From an uncultured Oscillospiraceae bacterium (GTDB taxonomy: Bacteria; Bacillota; Clostridia; Oscillospirales; Ruminococcaceae), in assembly GCA_900547385.1 (NCBI GenBank), contig URGQ01000020.1, positions 1-25,074 on the forward strand: 25,074 bases of DNA, read 5' to 3'. The translations under genes were made by a program, and so were the position numbers. Positions within the stretch are counted from its first letter, which is position 1; every line of letters starts with the position of its first letter. Below the pieces are notes generated by a model, which had not been told where the DNA came from, did not search any database, and worked only from the letters and a program-made list of their open reading frames with translations. Shown here piece by piece: positions 6,944 through 14,367 of the stretch.

Positions 6944-7804
6944 ATGAAAAGCATAAGAAAATGGATCGCAGCCATCATGGCAGTACTGATGCTGGTACTG
7001 ATGGCAGCCTGCGGCAATGGCGGCAACGCAGCCAATGAAAATAAAGCAGGGTATCGCACACTGGAGGAGATCAAGGCGGCGGGGACCATCAATATCGGGG
7101 TATTCTCCGATAAGAACCCCTTTGGCTATGTGGATGAGAACGGCGAGTACCAGGGCTACGATGTGTACTTTGCCCGGCGGCTGGCGGAGGATCTGGGTGT
7201 TAAGGTGAACTTCATCTCCACCGAGGCGGCCAACCGTATTGAATACCTCAAGACCGGCAAGGTAGATGTGATTCTTGCCAACTTTACCGTAACCCCTGCT
7301 CGGGCCGAGGAAGTGGACTTTGCGCTGCCCTACATGAATGTAGCGCTGGGCGTTGTTTCTCCGGAAGGGCGGGTCATCACCACGCTGGAGGACTGGGATG
7401 AGAACGATGAGATGATCGTTATTTCCGGCACGACCGCCGAGACCTACCTGACCGAGAATTATCCCAACATCAAGCTGCAGAAGTACGATACCTACGCCAA
7501 TGCCAAGAACGCGCTGGAGAACAGCAACGCGGCAGCCTGGGCCAACGATAACACCGAGGTGCTGGCCTATGCCATGCAGAACCCCGGCTATGTGGTGGGC
7601 ATTCCCACGCTGGGCGGCAATGACACCATAGCCCCCGCTGTGACCAAGGGCAACACCACCCTGCTGGATTGGCTGAATGAGGAGATCAAGGCGCTGGGTG
7701 AGGAGAAGTTCTTCCACGCAGACTATGAGGCCACCCTAGCCGGTACCTACGGCCTGGACTATGAGGATGAACTGGTGGTAGAAGGCGGCGTCACCGCCGG
7801 CTAA
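6944..7804 (+). CDS. Cysteine-binding lipoprotein of the ABC importer (CjaA-like)
   Basis: A 286-residue family 3 solute-binding protein. Its signal peptide ends in the lipobox LMAAC, making Cys23 the lipidated anchor on the outer face of the membrane. The segments NIGVFSDKNPFGYVDENG, GYDVYFARRLAEDLGVKV, ANFTVTPARAEEVDFALPYM and VALGVVSP closely resemble, from memory, Campylobacter CjaA, a known cysteine-binding protein. With the Cys-codon leader this supports cysteine or cystine as substrate; another polar amino acid remains possible. It is the last gene of the operon, and a hairpin terminator follows at 7833-7869. Confidence 0.9.
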   Translation: MKSIRKWIAAIMAVLMLVLMAACGNGGNAANENKAGYRTLEEIKAAGTINIGVFSDKNPFGYVDENGEYQGYDVYFARRLAEDLGVKVNFISTEAANRIEYLKTGKVDVILANFTVTPARAEEVDFALPYMNVALGVVSPEGRVITTLEDWDENDEMIVISGTTAETYLTENYPNIKLQKYDTYANAKNALENSNAAAWANDNTEVLAYAMQNPGYVVGIPTLGGNDTIAPAVTKGNTTLLDWLNEEIKALGEEKFFHADYEATLAGTYGLDYEDELVVEGGVTAG

Positions 7805-7825
7805 GCGCACAAAGCCAAACCTGCA

Positions 7826-7869
7826 TAAAAACACACCCGTCTTTCTCCGGTAAGGAGAGGGGCGGGTGT
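7826..7869 (-). terminator. Terminator between the importer operon and folT
   Basis: ACACCCG (7833-7839) pairs with CGGGTGT (7863-7869), with an inner CTCC/GGAG extension. On the minus strand it is followed by TGTTTTT, an intrinsic terminator for folT. On the plus strand the T tract is weak, but the hairpin may still end the importer transcript. Confidence 0.75.
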
Positions 7870-7877
7870 CGTTATAT

Positions 7878-8399
7878 TTACAGGTGTTTTTCCAGGCCGC
7901 TTTTTTGCAGGCCACGGAGGGTGAGATAGATAAGATAGCCATAGACCGGCACCAGCAGAAGCTTGAGCGGAGCTTTGGCCACTGTCCAGGCCCAAAAGTT
8001 TTTGCCCATATAGAAGGAGAGCCAGACTGCATTGAGCAGCAAGCCCCACAGGATACTGACCGCCGCACTGGCCGCCAGGCACCGGGGAAAGGTCACGGGC
8101 TTGCGGTACAGCAGCAGGCCGTAGGTAAGCCCCCGCAGCGCCGCCGTAAGGGTAAAGCCCGGGAAGAACGATAGCCCGGAGGTCCCCACCGCGGAGCCCA
8201 AAAGGTCGGCGGCAGCGGCTACCCCGGCGCCCCACCAGGGGCCCAGCGCCCAACCGCACACGGCACTGGCCAGGGTTTGCAGACTTACGCGTTCCGCGCC
8301 ACCCATAAGGTAGACGCAAAACACACGGGTGAACAGAAGATCCAGCGCCACAAACAGCGCTGCCAGCACCAGCTTTTTCAAAGCATTGTTACGGTTCAT
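7878..8399 (-). CDS. folT: Folate ECF transporter S component FolT
   Basis: A 173-residue hydrophobic protein with about six membrane helices. It carries the S-component arrangement of the FolT family: an N-terminal helix, VSLQTLASAVCGWALGPWWG, then ADLLGSAVGTSGLSFFPGFTLTAALRGLTYGLLLYR. FolT captures folate and works with the shared EcfA-EcfA'-EcfT module, which is not in this window. ATG 8399 has AAGGAGGG upstream. The gene starts 23 nt after the stop of the LtaS-like gene and is probably co-transcribed with it. Family assignment is by motif memory; another vitamin S component is the main alternative. Confidence 0.75.
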   Translation of the reverse strand: MNRNNALKKLVLAALFVALDLLFTRVFCVYLMGGAERVSLQTLASAVCGWALGPWWGAGVAAAADLLGSAVGTSGLSFFPGFTLTAALRGLTYGLLLYRKPVTFPRCLAASAAVSILWGLLLNAVWLSFYMGKNFWAWTVAKAPLKLLLVPVYGYLIYLTLRGLQKSGLEKHL

Positions 8400-8422
8400 T
8401 CAGGGGGATCCCTCCTTCGGGG

Positions 8423-10480
8423 TCATGGGGTTGCCTGGGGTTCGGTGGCGGCGGCAGGCTCTTCATCCACAGGCTCTTCGGCGGGCCACAGTCCGGCATC
8501 ATCCCACAGGTGGCGGAAGAAATCCTTCCGCAGGATAAGCTTGGAGTAATTGAATTTCTGATCCACCAGGCGGTTCATGCTGCTGACATAGTAGTCATCG
8601 CTGCCGGTATCAATCAGTGAGGTATAGTGATCGGTGGAGGCATTATAGCAGCCAAAGGCGGTCAGCCAGCTGTGATCCTGGAAGATGACCGGCGAGGAGG
8701 TATCGCTCAGCATATCGGTGCCCATCATCAGCCGGGAATCATAGGGCAGATCGAATAGATTGCTGACCGTCGGCAGGATATCCAGGCTGGAAACCGGCTT
8801 ATCGATGACGACGGGGCCCTCCATATCGGCGCTCCAGATGAGGAAGCAGCTTTGGTAAAGGGAAAACTGATCCAGCTCCCTGCCCGCCAGCGCGTTCAGG
8901 GATTCGGTATCCAGACCGTAGGGGTAGTGGTCGGGCGCCAGCATGATGACGGTATCCTTATCATGGCCGGTTTCTTCAAGCTTTTGCAGCAGCACGCCGA
9001 TGGCTTTATCCAGCTCGATATTGCAGGCAAGGTAGGCACGGGCGGCCTCCGGCAGGTCAAGTTCGGCGACCGCCTCCTCATTGCGCATGGCCATGGCGTT
9101 TCCAAAGAAATTATACTCCAGATGCCCGCTGACGGTGAGGTAATAGGTCATAAAGTGCTCATCCGCCAGCACGATATCCAGCGTGGCATTCATCATATCC
9201 ACATCGGATTCCGGCCACATGACCTTAATGTTCAGTCCGTTGCCCACGCCCTTATAGTCGTAGCCAAGGTTCGGGTGGGATTTATCACGGGAATAATAGG
9301 TATAGGTGTGGTCGTGGTAGGCACGGGTGGTGTAGCCCATCGCCCCAAACTGGTTGCCGAACGAGAAGGGCAGCCAGTTTTTCGCCGATTCGGTCATGCT
9401 CCAGGTGCCGGTGACGGGGATGAGCCCCAAAAGGTTCACATATTCGCCGTCCAGCGTGGAAATGCCCCAAATGGGATTATAGAAATTGGTGAACTGAAAG
9501 CCCTCGCTCCACAGCTTGTAGAGATTTGGGGTCAGCTCCGGATCGATGGCGTATTTCCACAGGCTTTCGCAGGTAAGGAAGATGAGATTCTTCCCCGCAA
9601 AGTAGCCGGTATACTCATTTTTGGTGCTGGGGGTCACTTTGGCAAAGTAGCGGTACATCTCCGCCAATGTTTTGTCCTCGGTCGCTTCGGCTAGCGCCGC
9701 AAAGTCGATCTCCATCACCTGCTTTTCAGCTTCCGGCTCCAGCTCAGGTTCGGGTTCCGGCTCCAGTTCCTCCACCGTTACCGCCGGCATGGGGCCAAAG
9801 ATGGCATTGCGTGCCTCGATGCGGAAGGTGGTAAGCAGCCCAAAGCGGCTGACCGAAAGATTGCTGATAAAATCGGTGGTATACAGGCGGCTGACGCTCA
9901 TAGCACCGCCGGTATCCAGCAGGGCCCCGCCGGTGGTGATGATTTGCAGCGCCAGCGCTGCGATAAGCGGCCACAGCAGCTCTTTCCACTGTTCATGGCC
10001 CCAAGCAATTTGCTTTTTGCCCTGCCAGAGGAGCAGCGCAATGGGCACCAGCATAAGCAGCAGCGCCCACCAGCATTGTAATATGGTGGAAAAGATGACG
10101 CTGGCAAACTGTGCCACCTGCCCTGCCCCGCCGACTGAAAACAGCGTGAAGTAGACCTTGAAGATGGCATAATACACCACCTGGCCCATGTAGAAGATGC
10201 TGAAGATCCCCCACAGGGCGGTTACAATAATACGGCCCGCCTTGGGAGAAAAGGCCTTGCCCAGCAGGGCCAGCAGCACCCCGGCCGCCAGCGAATAGCC
10301 GAAGGTATATAAAAGGCCCTTGGGATAATCAAAGCCGATGGTGGAGATACGCAGCACCAGCTCCATCCACAGCACCGCCACCGGGAAGAACCACATGCCC
10401 CGCCAAGCGGCCCACCGGGATGTTTTCTGCGGCTGGGCTTCTTCTACCGGGGAGGTAATATTCGGTTCGGTGACTGTCAT
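8423..10480 (-). CDS. LtaS-like phosphoglycerol transferase (sulfatase family membrane enzyme)
   Basis: A 685-residue protein: about five N-terminal membrane helices (residues 30-215), an acidic Glu-Pro linker (about 236-250), and an extracellular alkaline phosphatase/sulfatase-fold domain. Catalytic residues are visible: metal-ligand Glu in LTCESLW (E305), nucleophile Thr in STLDGEY (T342), His in VSGHLEYN (H453) and Asp-His in APDHYPYG (D517, H518). LtaS enzymes polymerise glycerol phosphate from phosphatidylglycerol onto a glycolipid, building lipoteichoic acid; related enzymes modify other glycans. The C-terminus adds an unstructured Pro/Glu/Ala tail. ATG 10480 has GGAAG upstream and a strong promoter. 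The exact product polymer cannot be told from sequence. Confidence 0.88.
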   Translation of the reverse strand: MTVTEPNITSPVEEAQPQKTSRWAAWRGMWFFPVAVLWMELVLRISTIGFDYPKGLLYTFGYSLAAGVLLALLGKAFSPKAGRIIVTALWGIFSIFYMGQVVYYAIFKVYFTLFSVGGAGQVAQFASVIFSTILQCWWALLLMLVPIALLLWQGKKQIAWGHEQWKELLWPLIAALALQIITTGGALLDTGGAMSVSRLYTTDFISNLSVSRFGLLTTFRIEARNAIFGPMPAVTVEELEPEPEPELEPEAEKQVMEIDFAALAEATEDKTLAEMYRYFAKVTPSTKNEYTGYFAGKNLIFLTCESLWKYAIDPELTPNLYKLWSEGFQFTNFYNPIWGISTLDGEYVNLLGLIPVTGTWSMTESAKNWLPFSFGNQFGAMGYTTRAYHDHTYTYYSRDKSHPNLGYDYKGVGNGLNIKVMWPESDVDMMNATLDIVLADEHFMTYYLTVSGHLEYNFFGNAMAMRNEEAVAELDLPEAARAYLACNIELDKAIGVLLQKLEETGHDKDTVIMLAPDHYPYGLDTESLNALAGRELDQFSLYQSCFLIWSADMEGPVVIDKPVSSLDILPTVSNLFDLPYDSRLMMGTDMLSDTSSPVIFQDHSWLTAFGCYNASTDHYTSLIDTGSDDYYVSSMNRLVDQKFNYSKLILRKDFFRHLWDDAGLWPAEEPVDEEPAAATEPQATP

Positions 10481-10545
10481 TTGTTATCACTTCCGTTCTG
10501 ATCCAAAGTCGCCAAATACTTCCTAATTTCGTATTTTTTCGTTTT

Positions 10546-10574
10546 ATTATAGCACAGCCTTTTCCCGCTGCCAA
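10546..10574 (-). promoter_or_regulatory. Sigma-A promoter for the LtaS-like/folT operon
   Basis: On the minus strand, TTGGCA (10574-10569), 17 nt, TATAAT (10551-10546). It lies about 65 nt before the start codon. The region 10481-10641 is shared with the divergent small gene at 10642, for which no clear promoter was recognised. Confidence 0.8.
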
Positions 10575-10641
10575 CAAGTAATATCTGTATTCCTGCGCAT
10601 ACTATCCCTGCTCCATTCCATCTTTAATAGGAGGTACCCCT

Positions 10642-10848
10642 ATGAACAGCTATTTTGACCAGCAGTGGGATCAGCAACTGGCCGGACGGCCGCAGGCGCT
10701 GGCCGCCTTTACTTCCCTTTCCCCCGCCGCACAGGAGCGCATTGTGGGCTATGTGCAAAGCTGCGATAACACCCACGAGGCATCCCGCCGCATCAGCCGG
10801 ATGCTGGCGCAGCTGGAGGCAGGCGAATACACACCGTCCGAGGAATAA
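10642..10848 (+). CDS. Small hypothetical protein, 68 aa
   Basis: A real gene by its context: GGAGGT just upstream of the ATG, coding-like composition, and an intrinsic terminator 7 nt after the stop. The sequence MNSYFDQQWDQQLAGRP... contains LSPAAQERIVGYVQSC and EASRRISRMLAQLEAGEY. The second half faintly recalls the C-terminal helical unit of the YdeI/OmdA (bacteriocin-protection-like) family, but the similarity is too weak to assign a function. It has no signal peptide or membrane helix and is probably an all-helical cytosolic protein. Confidence 0.7.
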   Translation: MNSYFDQQWDQQLAGRPQALAAFTSLSPAAQERIVGYVQSCDNTHEASRRISRMLAQLEAGEYTPSEE

Positions 10849-10854
10849 TCCCCA

Positions 10855-10902
10855 CAAAAAAGCCGCCGCGGAGAGCCTTTTCGCTTTCCTCGGCAGCTTT
10901 TT
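10855..10902. terminator. Bidirectional intrinsic terminator
   Basis: AAAAAAGCCGCCG (10855-10867) and CGGCAGCTTTTT (10891-10902) form the stem ends, with a partly paired interior (GGAGAGCC / TCGCTTTCC). There are A and T tracts on both flanks, so it can end the 68-aa gene on the plus strand and the helicase/DUF6472 operon on the minus strand. Confidence 0.85.
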
Positions 10903-10908
10903 ACTTAT

Positions 10909-11103
10909 TTACTGGCGCCCCGCCAGCTTGTAGTCATCACTGAAGCTGAAATAAGGACAGGCCGTATACTGGTGCTGCAAAAACAACACCATCTCGTCCT
11001 CATCCAGGTTCATCTCGCACACATAGCAGTCCATTTCGTCATCGTACTCGTAGTGGGCACAGAACTCGCAGCTGCCGCCCGGCTTTTCGGTCTTTCCCGC
11101 CAT
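10909..11103 (-). CDS. DUF6472-like small cysteine-rich protein
   Basis: A 64-residue acidic protein with four Cys: CEFC near residues 12-15, YVCEMNLDEDEM near 27-38, and a late CPYFSFSDDYK. The pattern CxxCAxYxYDDE...YVCEMNLDEDE...FACPYF matches, from memory, a small family annotated DUF6472 in Clostridia. The spacing suggests a single zinc or iron site. ATG 11103 is preceded by AAGGAGG, and the gene follows the helicase by 12 nt, so it is co-transcribed with it. Its function is unknown; a link to RNA or the helicase is only a guess from position. Confidence 0.8.
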   Translation of the reverse strand: MAGKTEKPGGSCEFCAHYEYDDEMDCYVCEMNLDEDEMVLFLQHQYTACPYFSFSDDYKLAGRQ

Positions 11104-11115
11104 GGCTGCGCCTCC

Positions 11116-12261
11116 TTACAGCTCGCACGCGGTAAAGCTGCCGTCCGCATTCACCGTAATGGGATGGTAGCTGTTGCCGGAATACTTGAGGATGGTCTTG
11201 AGCCGCGGACGCTCGTTTTCACTGTAAAAGACGAAGGAAACGCCCTCCCGGCCGGCACGGCCGGTGCGCCCGATGCGGTGCAGATAGTACTCGTTTTCAT
11301 TGGGGATCTCGTAGTTAAAGGCAGCGTCCACCTGCTCCACATCAATGCCGCGGGCGGCTACATCGGTGGCTACCAGCACATCAAATTCATTATTGCGGTA
11401 CGCCCCCATGATGCGGTTGCGCGCGGCCTGCTCCATATCGCCATTGAGGCACTTGGCACGGATACCCGCCTTCTCCAGGTGGGTCACCAGACTGACGGTG
11501 CCATACTTGGTATTGCAGAACACCATGCTGCGGCGGTATTCCTCCCGCTTCAGCAGCCCGATGAGCGTTTCAATGCGCTCCCGGCCGCTGCACTTGATGC
11601 AGTATTGGGTGATGCGGGGCTTGCTTTCCGCCACCGGCTCCACCACCAGCTCCACGGGGTCCAGCTGGTATAGCCAGCCGATATCCATGACCTCGCGGGA
11701 AATGGTAGCCGAGAACATGGACATCTGCTTGGTGCGCGGCACCCGGTCCAAAATCCACCGTACATCCTGGTAGAAGCCCATATCCAGCATTTCGTCCGCC
11801 TCATCCAGCACAATCATCTCGGTGCGGTCGATGGCGACATTGCGCCGGCGCATATGGTCCATCAGACGGCCGGGGGTAGCCACCACGATCTGCGGGTTCT
11901 TCCGGAGGGCGTTGATCTGCGGCTGCATGGACTGCCCGCCATACACGGCCACGATGGAAAAGCCGGGGATATATTTGCCCAGCTTCTGCAGCTCCTCGGT
12001 GATCTGCAGGCAGAGCTCCCGGGTGGGGCACAGGATGACCCCCTGCACATAGCCTTTTTCCGGCTGGATGCGCTGCACCATCGGCACGCCGAAGGCGCAG
12101 GTCTTGCCTGTACCGGTGGGGGCCTTGGCAATGACCTCCTTGCCGGCCAGCAGCTCCGGAATCGCTTTCTGCTGGATCTCGGTCATCTCGGTAAAGCCCA
12201 TCTCCGCTATGGCCTTCTTCATCTCCTCGCGGATGGGCAGTTCCTGGTAATTTGTTATCAT
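11116..12261 (-). CDS. DEAD-box ATP-dependent RNA helicase
   Basis: A 381-residue two-domain RecA-fold RNA helicase with no long C-terminal extension. Motifs: Q motif GFTEMTEIQQ (22-31), Walker A APTGTGKT (47-54), PTRELCLQI (79-87), TPGRLMDH (129-136), DEAD (153-156), SAT (184-186), VATDVAARGID (297-307), HRIGRTGR (328-335). It unwinds short RNA duplexes in ribosome assembly, mRNA decay or cold adaptation (CshA/DeaD/DbpA-type); which cannot be decided. ATG 12261 has GGAAG upstream. The approximately 170-nt 5' leader from the promoter at 12438-12466 contains the cloverleaf repeat, a candidate substrate or autoregulatory element. Confidence 0.95.
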   Translation of the reverse strand: MITNYQELPIREEMKKAIAEMGFTEMTEIQQKAIPELLAGKEVIAKAPTGTGKTCAFGVPMVQRIQPEKGYVQGVILCPTRELCLQITEELQKLGKYIPGFSIVAVYGGQSMQPQINALRKNPQIVVATPGRLMDHMRRRNVAIDRTEMIVLDEADEMLDMGFYQDVRWILDRVPRTKQMSMFSATISREVMDIGWLYQLDPVELVVEPVAESKPRITQYCIKCSGRERIETLIGLLKREEYRRSMVFCNTKYGTVSLVTHLEKAGIRAKCLNGDMEQAARNRIMGAYRNNEFDVLVATDVAARGIDVEQVDAAFNYEIPNENEYYLHRIGRTGRAGREGVSFVFYSENERPRLKTILKYSGNSYHPITVNADGSFTACEL

Positions 12262-12305
12262 GCTCTACTTCCTTTTCCTTTTTGACCCTCTGCAAGCTCC
12301 CGGTG

Positions 12306-12388
12306 GGGGCGCAGCCCGTTTCGGCTCCGCCGAAACACACGAGCTCCGCTCGTGTCGCCCGCCCTCTGGGCGGGCGGGGCTGCGCCCC
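12306..12388. repeat. Cloverleaf (four-helix) palindromic repeat, copy B
   Basis: The outer stem GGGGCGCAGCCC (12306-12317) / GGGCTGCGCCCC (12377-12388) is identical to copy A at 1-82. The three arms are GTTTCGGC-TCC-GCCGAAAC (12318-12336), ACACGAGC-TCC-GCTCGTGT (12337-12355) and a 9-bp stem with loop TCT (12356-12376). Every base outside the three 3-nt loops is paired and there are no unpaired bases at the junction. Arm sequences differ from copy A while pairing is perfect in both: compensatory change in DNA or RNA. It lies in the 5' leader of the helicase transcript (minus strand) and upstream of cotJA (plus strand). Confidence 0.88.
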
Positions 12389-12437
12389 ATGCCGGCCTTC
12401 TGCTGGGTCTTTTCGTTTTTTATCTCGTCCGGGAGCT

Positions 12438-12466
12438 ATTATAGCATCTTTTGCGCCCCTTTTCAA
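12438..12466 (-). promoter_or_regulatory. Sigma-A promoter for the helicase operon
   Basis: On the minus strand, TTGAAA (12466-12461), 17 nt, TATAAT (12443-12438). The predicted start near 12430 puts the whole cloverleaf repeat inside the mRNA leader. A sporulation-type promoter for cotJA in 12389-12539 could not be recognised. Confidence 0.8.
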
Positions 12467-12539
12467 TGTAAATCCCACCGAATCACCGCGCAGCCACCCC
12501 GGCCGTAGTATGCCAATGAACCTTTCCGAAAGGAGTGAC

Positions 12540-12782
12540 ATGATGAGATACTGCAATAACGGCGGCTGCATGGGCGCCCAGCCCGGCTATGCCCCTGCGG
12601 GGATGAACCGCACCCGCCGCATCATCGATAGCGAATACCCCATTGCCATGGCCTATGTACCGTGGCAGCGCTGGGGCGAAACCTACGATGCCGAGAAAGC
12701 ACTCTGCCGGGGGACCTTATTCCCGGCGCTGGATCTGCCGTTTACCGGCTGCGACTGTGAAAGGGGGGCTAACCGTGGCTGA
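12540..12782 (+). CDS. cotJA: Spore coat protein CotJA
   Basis: An 80-residue protein whose core YPIAMAYVPWQRWGETYD, then KALCRGTLFPALDLPF, is the CotJA family signature. In Bacillus, CotJA is a coat-associated protein made in the mother cell and works with CotJC. The N-terminus here has a Cys-containing extension (MMRYCNNGGCMG). The start at 12540 (ATGATG, either Met possible) follows AAAGGAG, which is partly enclosed in a small hairpin, CCTTT/AAAGG (12521-12533). The last 8 nt overlap cotJB. It is the first gene of a cotJABC operon and the clearest evidence for a spore former. Confidence 0.93.
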   Translation: MMRYCNNGGCMGAQPGYAPAGMNRTRRIIDSEYPIAMAYVPWQRWGETYDAEKALCRGTLFPALDLPFTGCDCERGANRG

Positions 12783-13023
12783 AAATAACCTCTGCCAGCT
12801 GACAAGGGAAGTCCAGCGGCAGACCTTTACCGCACTGGAATGCCACCTGTACCTGAATACCCATCCGGATTGCCAGGAGGCGGCCGCTGCCTTTGCCAAA
12901 GCCTGCGAAAAGCTGGATGCAGCCCGTACCGCCTATAATGAGGCCGCCCCGCTGACCCCCTGTGCCGCGGCGGGCAGCCGTAACTGGAGCTGGGGCTGCA
13001 CTCCCTGGCCTTGGGAGGGTTGA
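12775..13023 (+). CDS. cotJB: Spore coat protein CotJB
   Basis: An 82-residue protein beginning at GTG 12775, with AGGGGGG upstream inside the end of cotJA. Family features are REVQRQTFTALECHLYLNTHPDCQEA and the Trp/Pro-rich end WSWGCTPWPWEG, which is typical of CotJB in Clostridia. It overlaps cotJA by 8 nt and ends 2 nt before the cotJC ATG, so translation of the three genes is coupled. Its biochemical role is unknown; it is required with CotJA and CotJC as an inner-coat module. Confidence 0.92.
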   Translation: MAENNLCQLTREVQRQTFTALECHLYLNTHPDCQEAAAAFAKACEKLDAARTAYNEAAPLTPCAAAGSRNWSWGCTPWPWEG

Positions 13024-13025
13024 AT

Positions 13026-13763
13026 ATGTGGAACTATGATAAGATTTTGGAATTCCCGGTCAATATCAAGCGCCCCAACGCCAAGGCCGCACAGATCATC
13101 ATAAGCCAATACGGCGGACCCGATGGCGAATTGGGCGCCAGCCTGCGCTACCTTTCGCAAAAATTTTCCATACCCAACCGCCGGGTCGCCGGTCTCCTCA
13201 ATGATATTGGCACCGAGGAGCTGGCTCATCTGGAGATGATCGGTACCATCGTTCACCAGCTCACCAGGAATCTCTCCATCGAAGAGATCAAAAATTCCGG
13301 CTTCGCACCCTACTTCGTCGATCACACCGTTGGCATCTGGCCGCAGGCCGCCAGCGGCATGCCCTTCTCCTCCGCCTCCATGCAGTCCACCGGTGATCCC
13401 ATTACCGACCTGAGCGAGGACATGGCCGCCGAGCAAAAAGCCCGCACTACCTACGATAACATCCTTCGTCTCATCGATGACCCCGATGTCATTGCGCCCA
13501 TCCGCTTCCTGCGGGAGCGGGAGATCGTCCATTACCAGCGGTTTGGCGAAGCAAAGCGTACAAGATGGAGAGTTACCAAAAGAGCTGCTGAACAGAACAG
13601 CCGCAAGTCATCAAAAATGGTGGCTTGCGGCTGTTTGACTCTGAAATCCATGGTAATGGGCGCACACCCTCTCACGGCAAGTTTTTTCCGTTTCCCTCAA
13701 TGCGGCCATCCGTCATCTGAACGATCCTGTCACAGCGTTCGGCAATCGAAGGGTCGTGCGTAA
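13026..13763 (+). CDS. cotJC: CotJC manganese-catalase-like coat protein, 3' end replaced at element junction
   Basis: Residues 1-176 are a normal CotJC: MWNYDKILEFPV, QIIISQYGGPDGELGASLRYL, GTEELAHLEMIGTIVHQL, DLSEDMAAEQKARTTYD, FLREREIVHYQRFGEA. The dinuclear-manganese ligands (Glu and His in EELAHLEM, Glu in EDMAAEQKA, His in EIVHYQ) are present. After Ala176 (13551-13553) homology stops. The frame runs on with a basic, unrelated tail (KRTRWRVTKRAAEQNS...) to 13763, antisense over the next gene by 92 nt. CotJC proteins are normally about 190-200 residues, so the last 15-20 native residues are missing. Either a mobile element was inserted here, or less likely a frameshift: one frame over reads QSVQDGELPKELL and stops at 13636-13638. 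The catalytic core may survive. Confidence 0.82.
   Translation: MWNYDKILEFPVNIKRPNAKAAQIIISQYGGPDGELGASLRYLSQKFSIPNRRVAGLLNDIGTEELAHLEMIGTIVHQLTRNLSIEEIKNSGFAPYFVDHTVGIWPQAASGMPFSSASMQSTGDPITDLSEDMAAEQKARTTYDNILRLIDDPDVIAPIRFLREREIVHYQRFGEAKRTRWRVTKRAAEQNSRKSSKMVACGCLTLKSMVMGAHPLTASFFRFPQCGHPSSERSCHSVRQSKGRA
13597..13634. terminator. Strong hairpin at the left end of the element
   Basis: ACAGCCGCAAG (13597-13607) pairs perfectly with CTTGCGGCTGT (13624-13634), 11 bp, with a 16-nt loop. It lies downstream of the minus-strand ABC operon, so it may terminate it, although the following T tract is poor (TCTGTT). It is also about 45 nt from the CotJC junction and could be part of the element's end. 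Confidence 0.6.
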
Positions 13764-14364
13764 CGATGATCAGCGTCTTGCCGCTTTCCTTGCAGAGCCG
13801 CATGAGGATGTCCATGACATTCGATTTGTTCGCCGCGTCCAGTGATCCGGTGGGTTCGTCCGCAAGGATGATCGGCTGGTCACAGACGATTGCACGGGCG
13901 ATTGCCACCCGCTGCCGCTCTCCACCGGACAATTTGCCTGCCTTGCGGTTCAGCTTGTCTGATATGTCCAGCTTCTGCGCGATCTCCCTGATTCGGGGCT
14001 TATGCTCCCTGCGCCTGATCTGCCTGTTGTAAAGCAGGGGGATTCGGATGTTGTGATATACGGTTTCATCGTCCAGCAGGGCGAAGTCCTGCACAATATA
14101 GCCGAACGAGGCATTTCGGAAAGCGCTGCACCGCCTGTCGCTCATGTTCAGGACTTCCTTTCCGTCCACGGCGACGCTTCCGGAATCTGGCTTCAAAATC
14201 AGACCGATAATGTTCAAAAGTGTGGACTTGCCGCTGCCGGAAGGTCCGACAATGGCGACGGCTTCGCCGCTTTCCACGGAAAGATTGGCGTGATTTACCG
14301 CTTTTACGGTGTAGTGGCTGGTTTCATAGCTCTTGCAGGCTTGTGTAACGGTGATTCCCGGCAT
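13672..14364 (-). CDS. ABC transporter ATPase (MacB/LolD type)
   Basis: A 230-residue ATPase of the MacB/LolD/FtsE class that partners FtsX-like permeases. Walker A GPSGSGKS (40-47), Q-loop VQDFALLDDETV (91-102), signature LSGGERQRVAI (145-155), Walker B IILADEPTGSLD (165-176), switch His in IIVTHDPSIA. These systems use ATP for mechanotransmission or export of peptides, not import. ATG 14364 follows AAGGAGGG. It is the last gene of the seven-gene operon, 3 nt after the permease stop, and pairs with the two permeases upstream. Confidence 0.92.
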   Translation of the reverse strand: MPGITVTQACKSYETSHYTVKAVNHANLSVESGEAVAIVGPSGSGKSTLLNIIGLILKPDSGSVAVDGKEVLNMSDRRCSAFRNASFGYIVQDFALLDDETVYHNIRIPLLYNRQIRRREHKPRIREIAQKLDISDKLNRKAGKLSGGERQRVAIARAIVCDQPIILADEPTGSLDAANKSNVMDILMRLCKESGKTLIIVTHDPSIAERCDRIVQMTDGRIEGNGKNLP

Positions 14365-14367
14365 AGT

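Noticed and set aside
6560..7717. Long minus-strand frame of 385 codons opposite the ATPase and binding-protein genes
   Set aside because: Antisense shadow: it spans two well-supported plus-strand genes and their intergenic gap, and has no recognisable domain.
9720..9775. Repetitive Glu-Pro coding stretch considered as a DNA repeat
   Set aside because: It encodes a Pro/Glu linker between the membrane and catalytic domains of the LtaS-like enzyme and is not a separate repeat element.
11801..12571. Minus-strand frame of 256 codons overlapping the helicase start
   Set aside because: It is a shifted frame of the helicase gene plus its leader; the true frame carries all helicase motifs.
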